From Bacillota bacterium (GTDB lineage: Bacteria; Bacillota_I; Bacilli_A; Erysipelotrichales; Erysipelotrichaceae): a stretch of DNA of 10,611 nt. The stretch lies in assembly GCA_023388535.1 (NCBI GenBank), contig JAEWFZ010000017.1, positions 1 to 10,611 of the forward strand, given 5' to 3'. The position numbers and the translations under genes were made by a program. The notes under the pieces are model-generated. The model had not been told where the DNA came from. It did no database searches and was given only the letters and a program-made list of their open reading frames with translations. Of the stretch, positions 6,166 through 10,611 are shown in pieces (within the stretch, counting starts at the first letter, position 1; every line of letters starts with the position of its first letter).

Positions 6166-6174
6166 ATTTTACCA
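6166..6174 (-). promoter_or_regulatory. Extended -10 promoter for the fem gene
   Basis: On the minus strand TGGTAAAAT gives a -10 of TAAAAT (6171-6166) with a TG extension. It lies after the ftsZ terminator and about 34 bases before the fem start. No clear -35 is seen. Confidence 0.45.
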
Positions 6175-6190
6175 TAGCGCAAAACACACA

Positions 6191-6221
6191 AAAAACTATG
6201 GCTAACAGGCTCATAGTTTTT
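6191..6221 (-). terminator. Rho-independent terminator of the ftsA-ftsZ operon
   Basis: AAAAACTATG (6191-6200) and CATAGTTTTT (6212-6221) form a perfect 10-bp stem with an 11-base loop and T residues on the minus strand beyond it. It begins 11 bases past the ftsZ stop. The A/T flanks make it potentially bidirectional. Confidence 0.88.
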
Positions 6222-6232
6222 GTAGTCTAATC

Positions 6233-7324
6233 TTAACGTTGTTTAAAGAACGTTGGGATGGCGCTATCATCATCACCTTCAACCAAGTTTTCGATATCCG
6301 TATCCATTTCTTCAACCGATGAATTTGGTTTAACCGAAGCTGGCTTGAAACCTACCGATTCTCGGGTTGGTTGAATCGGTTCTTCAAAACCGGTCGCAAT
6401 AACGGTTACGATAACGCTATCTTGTAGCTGTTCGTTAATTGCTACCCCAAATATAATATCAATATCACGGCCAGCCGATTGACGGATAAATTCTACCGCA
6501 TCGTTAGCATCATAAATAGTAATTGATTCGCCACCGGTGACGTTGATAATAGCTTTGGAAGCACCATCGATTTGGGCTTCGAGTAATGGTGAAGTAATCG
6601 CGTTTTGGGCCGCGTCAATGGCTCGGCTTTCACCATCGGCCATACCGATACCGATGAGGGCAGAACCTTGATCAACCATGACCGATTTGACATCGGCAAA
6701 GTCTAGGTTAATTAAGGCTGGTACTGCAATTAAGTCCGTTATGGTTTGTACCCCTTGACGCAGGACATTGTCCGCTTCTTTAAAAGCATCTCTAAATGGA
6801 ATACGTCCGATAACTTCTAATAATTGGTTATTCGATACGGTAATAATACTGTCCGTATGTTCCTTTAACTCTTTTAACCCTTCTTCGGCTTGACGCATCC
6901 TACGAGCCCCTTCAAAAGAGAATGGTTTAGTTACGATCGCAACGGTAAGTGCACCCGCTTCTTGAGCCAGACGAGCAAACATAGGAGCCGCTCCGGTACC
7001 AGTACCGCCACCAAGACCGCAGGTTATAAAGACCATATCAGAGTTTTTCATCGCTTCGCGGATTTCATTTTCGCTTTCCATGGCAGCGCGACGTCCAACT
7101 TCTGGGTCTCCACCGGCACCAAGGCCACGCGTGGTATCCTTTCCTAATACTAATTTATTTTTCACTAAAGATACATTGAGTACTTGAAGATCGGTATTCG
7201 CAACATAAAATTCAACGCCTTGTAATCCTTCATCAACCATGCGATTGATGGCGTTACATCCCGCTCCCCCTATTCCGAATACTTTAATTCGAGCTACTTG
7301 TTGATACATTTCTGATTGGCTCAT
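6233..7324 (-). CDS. ftsZ: Cell division protein FtsZ
   Basis: FtsZ is the tubulin-like GTPase that polymerises into the division ring at midcell. This 363-residue protein is of near-typical length. It has the N-terminal nucleotide-binding FGIGGAGCNAINRMV (16-30), NTDLQVL (43-49), the tubulin signature GGGTGTGAAP (105-114), KPFSFEGARR, and the T7 catalytic loop NLDFADV that completes GTP hydrolysis in the next subunit. After the core (to about residue 315) a short acidic linker leads to the conserved C-terminal peptide DSAIPTFFKQR (353-363), the docking site for FtsA and other membrane tethers. The ATG is eight bases after AGGAGG (7333-7338), which lies in the last codons of ftsA. The two genes are five bases apart and surely co-transcribed. 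Confidence 0.98.
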   Translation of the reverse strand: MSQSEMYQQVARIKVFGIGGAGCNAINRMVDEGLQGVEFYVANTDLQVLNVSLVKNKLVLGKDTTRGLGAGGDPEVGRRAAMESENEIREAMKNSDMVFITCGLGGGTGTGAAPMFARLAQEAGALTVAIVTKPFSFEGARRMRQAEEGLKELKEHTDSIITVSNNQLLEVIGRIPFRDAFKEADNVLRQGVQTITDLIAVPALINLDFADVKSVMVDQGSALIGIGMADGESRAIDAAQNAITSPLLEAQIDGASKAIINVTGGESITIYDANDAVEFIRQSAGRDIDIIFGVAINEQLQDSVIVTVIATGFEEPIQPTRESVGFKPASVKPNSSVEEMDTDIENLVEGDDDSAIPTFFKQR

Positions 7325-7329
7325 ACTGG

Positions 7330-8586
7330 CTACCTCCTCTGTGTTGGTTTATCAAACATTGTTTTAATTCTAGTGGTTATTTTTGTGTCTTGATGATCTT
7401 TTACATATTGTGAAAGACTTAAGATATATTCGTTGATGTCGACACTGACATCGCCCTCTTCTTGCCATTGTAAATGGTCGATATAGCAATAGAAAGAACC
7501 AAGCAAGGCAGTTAAACGGGCATCGCGCGCGCCTAGGGTTGAGGGTACGTATTGGCTGCTTTCAACATCACTTATCTGTTGTAAGGCCACAGCAATCCCC
7601 TTTATCATCGCCCCTTCGGATATAATTTCAAAGCGCGTTGGATGATTTTCAAATATCCCTTGGGAACTATTACGGATCATTTCTAAAGTACTATAGATCT
7701 CCTCTTTTACGGCATCCATAATATCATGTTGTGAACAAGTGAAGGACTTTTTGTTTTTCGACCAAAGATATAATGGTTCTTTACCGTATTGATTAAGACT
7801 GAGATCGACATTATCAAACAATAAACGGGTCGCTACCTCTTCCGGAACATCCAGATGATTAGCTAAGCGATCGATCCAGACCTGGCTTCCTGTATTTAGT
7901 ATCTCAGCATGAATCAGACGTGAGCGATAATACAAGGAAAGCGTTGTATGTTGTCGTTCGATTTGTACGCCAATTTGATAAGTTTCATCGTATGGGTCGA
8001 AGTTAAACGCTTCTTTCGCTACGGCTATACAATCAATACAAACATCTAAAATTTGGAGTTGCGCTTTTTCAACAATTAAAGCGTATTGGTAAACAATATC
8101 TCGATTGACATAATACAAATCGACATCGGCCGTTAGACGACTTGTTTTTTCATCCAATGGCATTTTGAATACATAATTACCATTTAATTTAAACTGATAG
8201 ATCTCAGCATTTATCATTTCTAGATTAGGTTGAGGTCTTTGGTTTAAAGCGTTTTTATATATTTGATATATATTTTCAATTTTAACACGACTGAGAGGAT
8301 CATTGATGTCCGCATGCAAGTTTCGATTAACTCTTTGTAAAGCTAATGAAGGCATAACTAATAAGACTTTTTGAATCTTCACTCGTAAATTTACATGAAT
8401 ATTCTCCAAGCCTTTTTCAATGGCTGTGACTATAGCGTCTTCGTCTACTATTTTATAATCATCGATACCTTGATGCGCTACGCGCTCTACTTTTAGAATG
8501 TTTAGTCGTCCGTTGAAGAATTCACTGACTAGTATTCTAATTTCATTATCCGCAATTTGTAACGAAGCATAGATTTGCTTAGTCAT
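7330..8586 (-). CDS. ftsA: Divergent FtsA, actin-like FtsZ membrane anchor with degenerate nucleotide motifs
   Basis: FtsA tethers FtsZ to the membrane and recruits later division proteins. This 418-residue protein is of normal length and lies directly before ftsZ. It aligns with FtsA along its length, for example LIHAEILNTGSQVWIDRLAN (224-243) and VPEEVATRLL (247-256), compare the family's IPIGGDHITNDIA and LEEAERLK, and it has a C-terminal amphipathic stretch (TTRIKTMFD, 404-412) fitting the membrane-targeting helix. All three actin-type ATP motifs are altered: phosphate-1 is QIADN (10-14) instead of D/E-IGT, phosphate-2 is QIERQHT (208-214) instead of DIGGGTT, and the adenosine motif is ISEGAMIKGI (322-331) instead of TGGxAxLxGI. 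ATP binding is therefore doubtful. The ATG at 8586 follows GGAGGAG closely; the stop is TAG. Confidence 0.85.
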   Translation of the reverse strand: MTKQIYASLQIADNEIRILVSEFFNGRLNILKVERVAHQGIDDYKIVDEDAIVTAIEKGLENIHVNLRVKIQKVLLVMPSLALQRVNRNLHADINDPLSRVKIENIYQIYKNALNQRPQPNLEMINAEIYQFKLNGNYVFKMPLDEKTSRLTADVDLYYVNRDIVYQYALIVEKAQLQILDVCIDCIAVAKEAFNFDPYDETYQIGVQIERQHTTLSLYYRSRLIHAEILNTGSQVWIDRLANHLDVPEEVATRLLFDNVDLSLNQYGKEPLYLWSKNKKSFTCSQHDIMDAVKEEIYSTLEMIRNSSQGIFENHPTRFEIISEGAMIKGIAVALQQISDVESSQYVPSTLGARDARLTALLGSFYCYIDHLQWQEEGDVSVDINEYILSLSQYVKDHQDTKITTRIKTMFDKPTQRR

Positions 8587-8608
8587 TGATCTCCTCCTAT
8601 CATTCTTA

Positions 8609-8636
8609 AATATAATATCACAATCAATAAAGTCAA
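8609..8636 (-). promoter_or_regulatory. Probable ftsA-ftsZ promoter
   Basis: On the minus strand TTGACT (8636-8631) is followed after 16 bases by TATATT (8614-8609). Transcription would start near 8602, just upstream of the GGAGGAG site. The 8642-8730 stretch further upstream is AT-rich and holds no gene. Confidence 0.5.
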
Positions 8637-8641
8637 TAAAG
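8624..8641. repeat. 9-bp tandem repeat overlapping the ftsA -35
   Basis: TCAATAAAG occurs twice head to tail (8624-8632, 8633-8641). The two copies cover the -35 box and its upstream edge, so they could be a regulator site, or simple slippage in AT-rich DNA. Confidence 0.4.
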
Positions 8642-8730
8642 TATTTTTAACTATTGCTCTAGGGAAAAATATTGAAAAAATCTTCGTTTAATATTATAAG
8701 ATTTATATTAATCGGACGAGCTAATATATA

Positions 8731-8752
8731 ATAAAAACCACCTGCTGGTGGT
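8731..8752 (-). terminator. Rho-independent terminator after tRNA-His
   Basis: On the minus strand ACCACC (8752-8747) pairs with GGTGGT (8742-8737) around AGCA, followed by TTTTTAT. It begins 12 bases past the tRNA 3' end and closes a one-gene transcript. Confidence 0.85.
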
Positions 8753-8763
8753 AATTTTAAAAA

Positions 8764-8841
8764 TGGGGTGATCGACGGGACTTGAACCCGCGCATGCCGG
8801 AGCCACAACCCGGTGCGTTAACCAACTTCGCCACGACCACC
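8764..8841 (-). tRNA. tRNA-His (anticodon GTG), CCA encoded
   Basis: A full cloverleaf is visible on the minus strand: acceptor GTGGTCG pairing with CGATCAC, D arm GCGAAGTTGGTTAACGC, anticodon stem CCGGG/TCCGG with loop TTGTGGC (anticodon GTG), and T arm GCGGG-TTCAAGT-CCCGT. The histidine-specific identity elements are present: a G (8841) precedes the acceptor stem as G-1 and can face discriminator C73 (8767). The 3' CCA is encoded (8766-8764). The mature body without G-1 and CCA is 8767-8840. Confidence 0.96.
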
Positions 8842-8858
8842 ATTGATAATGCTAAGTA

Positions 8859-8887
8859 ATCATACAATAACCAAAACAATTTGTAAA
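8859..8887 (-). promoter_or_regulatory. tRNA-His promoter
   Basis: On the minus strand TTTACA (8887-8882) and TATGAT (8864-8859) are separated by 17 bases, each differing from the sigma-A consensus by one base. Transcription would start about 10 bases before the tRNA. The IS30 element ends about 40 bases upstream of the -35 and leaves the promoter intact. Confidence 0.82.
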
Positions 8888-8926
8888 GCCTATTTAGCAA
8901 AATCGACCATCCTATCAAGAACACCA

Positions 8927-8947
8927 AAATTAAAAAACTAAAATGGA
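8927..8947 (+). repeat. Left terminal inverted repeat of the IS30 element
   Basis: Starts AAATTAAAAAACTAAAATGG and matches the reverse complement of the right end at 18 of 21 positions, with mismatches at repeat positions 11, 12 and 17. Confidence 0.65.
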
Positions 8948-9041
8948 CGGTTTTATCTAGTTTAACTTTGTGAGATTTTATATCCCGTTTAGTTTTGTTT
9001 GTTTTACAATGAAGTGGGCTGATGTGCGGAAAGGACACATC

Positions 9042-10343
9042 ATGGCAAAGCATCTAACTATTGAAGAGCGCTTCTGGCTGCTCGAAGGAATTGAAAAAAA
9101 GAAGTCTATCTCAAAAATAGCCAAACTACTTAATCGTTCAATCACCACCCTTACTAACGAATTAAAAGATCGAAGTCAGATTGAAAGAAAAGGTAGTCCA
9201 TTTCGAAAGTTTAACGATTGTCTACATCGAGAGCATTGTTTTCGAAAAGAACACTGTAACTTAACGGACCGTTGTACCAAAAAAAGGTGTAATCATTGTA
9301 CTGTTTGTCACAGTCATTGTGAGCGATACGAGAAGGAGTATTGTTGTGCGTTAAGTTTACCACCGTATGTCTGTAATGGGTGTTCAAAACGGGTGCGTTG
9401 TTCTTTAGAAAAAAGACTCTATTATCCGATTAAAGCTCAACAGGAATATGAAAGGTTACGAAGCGAGAGTCGAGAAGGTATCTCTTATTCTCACGTTGAA
9501 TTAAAACGAATCAACGATTTAATTAGTCCCTTGGTTCAACAGGGACAATCTCTTTATCACATTCATCTTCATTTAAAGGACCAATTGATGATTTCCCTTC
9601 AAACCCTATATAACTTAGTTCACAACAAAGCCTTAGACCTTCGATTAATTGACTTGCCCAAAGCGGTAAAATATCGTCCCAGAAAAGCACAGAAACCTTT
9701 AAAGATTGATAAACAATGTCACAAGGAAAGAACCTATCAGGATTTTCTTAATTACACACAACAGTTCCCGCATCTTGAAATTATCGAAATGGATAGTGTG
9801 GAAGGTCCTAAAGGGGGAAAAGTGCTGCTGACCTTTTATTTTAGAAACTCAGGATTTTTGCTAGCTTATTTAAGAGAAGCCAATACGGCCGGCTCGGTCG
9901 TAGAAATATTTAATCGATTGAAAACCGAATTAACATTAGAGGGCTTTCTTAACCTGTTTCCAATTCTTCTGACCGATCGTGGCTCTGAATTCACTCACCC
10001 CACAGCGATAGAAGCACAACAAACCTTGACTACGGGTGAAAAGATTCAAACCAAACTGTTTTATTGTGATCCACGAAGACCCCAACAAAAAGCTTCCGTA
10101 GAAAATGTTCATCGACTCATAAGAAACATCATTCCCAAAGGAGCCTCTATGAACCATCTTACCCAAGATGACATTCAAAAGATGGTAGACCATATTAACT
10201 CGTATTCAAGAAAAAACTTGAACGGTCGGTCTCCTTTCCAACTATTCAAGTTTCTTCATTCCTCTGAAATTCTTCAGAAATTAAATTGTTCTGAGGTTGA
10301 TCCTTCTCAGATCAATTTAACGCCATCGTTACTCACTAAGTAA
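9042..10343 (+). CDS. IS30-family DDE transposase with cysteine-rich insert
   Basis: This 433-residue transposase starts with the IS30 helix-turn-helix (LTIEERFWLLEGIEKKKSIS, then KIAKLLNRSITTLTNEL, about 5-41), which binds the element ends. A segment with 13 cysteines between residues 60 and 120, many in CxxC spacing (CNHCTVC, CNGC), suggests a zinc-binding module. The C-terminal integrase-like catalytic domain has D251 (EMDSVEG), D312 (LTDRGSEF) and E354 (KASVENVHRLIR), followed by IPKGASM, all IS30 hallmarks. The ATG at 9042 is preferred to an in-frame ATG at 8970 because GGAAAGGA (9029-9036) precedes it and the family N-terminus begins there. No frameshift is seen, so the enzyme may be active. 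Confidence 0.93.
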   Translation: MAKHLTIEERFWLLEGIEKKKSISKIAKLLNRSITTLTNELKDRSQIERKGSPFRKFNDCLHREHCFRKEHCNLTDRCTKKRCNHCTVCHSHCERYEKEYCCALSLPPYVCNGCSKRVRCSLEKRLYYPIKAQQEYERLRSESREGISYSHVELKRINDLISPLVQQGQSLYHIHLHLKDQLMISLQTLYNLVHNKALDLRLIDLPKAVKYRPRKAQKPLKIDKQCHKERTYQDFLNYTQQFPHLEIIEMDSVEGPKGGKVLLTFYFRNSGFLLAYLREANTAGSVVEIFNRLKTELTLEGFLNLFPILLTDRGSEFTHPTAIEAQQTLTTGEKIQTKLFYCDPRRPQQKASVENVHRLIRNIIPKGASMNHLTQDDIQKMVDHINSYSRKNLNGRSPFQLFKFLHSSEILQKLNCSEVDPSQINLTPSLLTK

Positions 10344-10587
10344 CCAGTTTCGTTAGCCCATCAGCCCTTATCCTTTATCATTCTAGACTGTCTAGTTTAC
10401 TCACCTCAAATTTCGATAAACTAGCTAGCTGAGTTTTAACGAACTCAAAAACTAAGGCTTAGTCCTAACTTAATTACAGTTTAACACAAAATTCTGTGTA
10501 AATTCCTTTCGATATAGACAATTTCCCATGCCTTTTATCCTTAGGTTGTGGAGCTAAGTTTTTTCTGTCTAGTTTAACTTTTGAAAC
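10344..10587 (+). other. Structured non-coding right arm of the IS30 element
   Basis: No gene is visible. Several inverted repeats are: CTAGTTTA/TAAACTAG (10392-10399 with 10417-10424), GAGTT/AACTC (10431-10435 with 10442-10446), ACACA/TGTGT (10484-10488 with 10495-10499) and CTTAG/CTAAG (10540-10544 with 10554-10558) followed by six or more T residues, a possible weak terminator for the transposase transcript. AGTTTAAC motifs also recur here and at the left end. Confidence 0.5.
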
Positions 10588-10608
10588 TCCAGTTTAACTT
10601 TTTAATTT
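10588..10608 (+). repeat. Right terminal inverted repeat of the IS30 element
   Basis: TCCAGTTTAACTTTTTAATT, plus a final T, is the imperfect reverse complement of 8927-8947. It also contains one AGTTTAACTTT motif copy (10591-10601). Confidence 0.65.
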
Positions 10609-10611
10609 ACA

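Larger units (their letters stand above)
8927..10608 (+). mobile_element. IS30-family insertion sequence, apparently complete
   Basis: An intact IS30-type DDE transposase gene is bounded by imperfect terminal inverted repeats (8927-8947 and 10588-10608, 18 of 21 positions matching), giving about 1.68 kb. The left non-coding end is about 115 bases and the right one about 265. Only three bases remain beyond the right repeat. The adjoining triplets (CCA left, ACA right) are not identical, so the 2-3 bp target duplication usual for IS30 is not confirmed. The insertion lies upstream of the tRNA-His promoter, in the opposite orientation. Confidence 0.78.

Noticed and set aside
6493..7147. Open frames within ftsZ on both strands
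   Set aside because: They are shadows of the highly conserved ftsZ coding sequence.
8757..9053. A 98-codon minus-strand open frame spanning tRNA-His
   Set aside because: It runs through the tRNA, its promoter and the IS30 left end, and part of it is simply the tRNA sequence translated.
8956..10581. Ends of the IS30 element set by the 14-bp direct repeat
   Set aside because: IS30 elements end in inverted repeats, and an imperfect 21-bp pair lies just outside; the 14-mer is better read as a subterminal motif.
1..10611. CRISPR array, phage genes or a defence system
   Set aside because: No regularly spaced repeats and no nuclease, helicase, toxin-antitoxin or phage structural genes were seen; the accessory content is limited to two insertion sequences.

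Overview
The window looks like a chromosomal cell-division and cell-shape locus of a low-GC, Gram-positive (Firmicutes-type) bacterium. AGGAGG-type ribosome sites precede most genes, host promoters are AT-rich and sigma-A-like, and TGA is a true stop (mreD ends in TGA inside an ATGA overlap), which argues against the Mycoplasma genetic code. The divergent FtsA and MreD suggest Erysipelotrichia or a nearby lineage, but this is only an impression from the proteins.

All host genes lie on the minus strand. Read in their own direction (right to left) they are: tRNA-His with its own promoter and terminator (8731-8887); ftsA-ftsZ (8586 to 6233) with a promoter and a terminator; a FemABX/MurM-like aminoacyltransferase as a single gene with its own promoter and terminator (6132 to 4873); an unrecognised 41-residue membrane protein overlapping radC by one base (4740 to 3938); then mreC-mreD and a lipoprotein gene with overlapping ends (3878 to 1551). 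FtsA and FtsZ form the division ring, the Fem protein would build peptidoglycan cross-bridges, and MreC/MreD belong to the elongation machinery. In the familiar Bacillus order radC-mreB-mreC-mreD, mreB would sit between radC and mreC. Here that place holds only a terminator and a promoter.

Two insertion sequences, both read on the plus strand, bracket the host block. On the left is an IS110-family element (about 40-1527) with a DEDD/serine transposase and a structured upstream segment that could encode a bridge RNA. It lies only about 20 bases past the lipoprotein stop. On the right is an IS30-family element (about 8927-10608) with imperfect 21-bp terminal inverted repeats, a DDE transposase with a cysteine-rich insert, and an unusually long structured right end. 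It lies about 40 bases upstream of the tRNA-His promoter. Both transposases look intact.

The points most worth a second look are: a TroA/ZnuA-fold lipoprotein co-encoded with mreCD that seems to have lost all its metal-binding histidines; an FtsA whose three nucleotide-binding motifs are all degenerate; the unannotated 41-residue protein translationally coupled to radC; and the candidate bridge RNA of the IS110 element.
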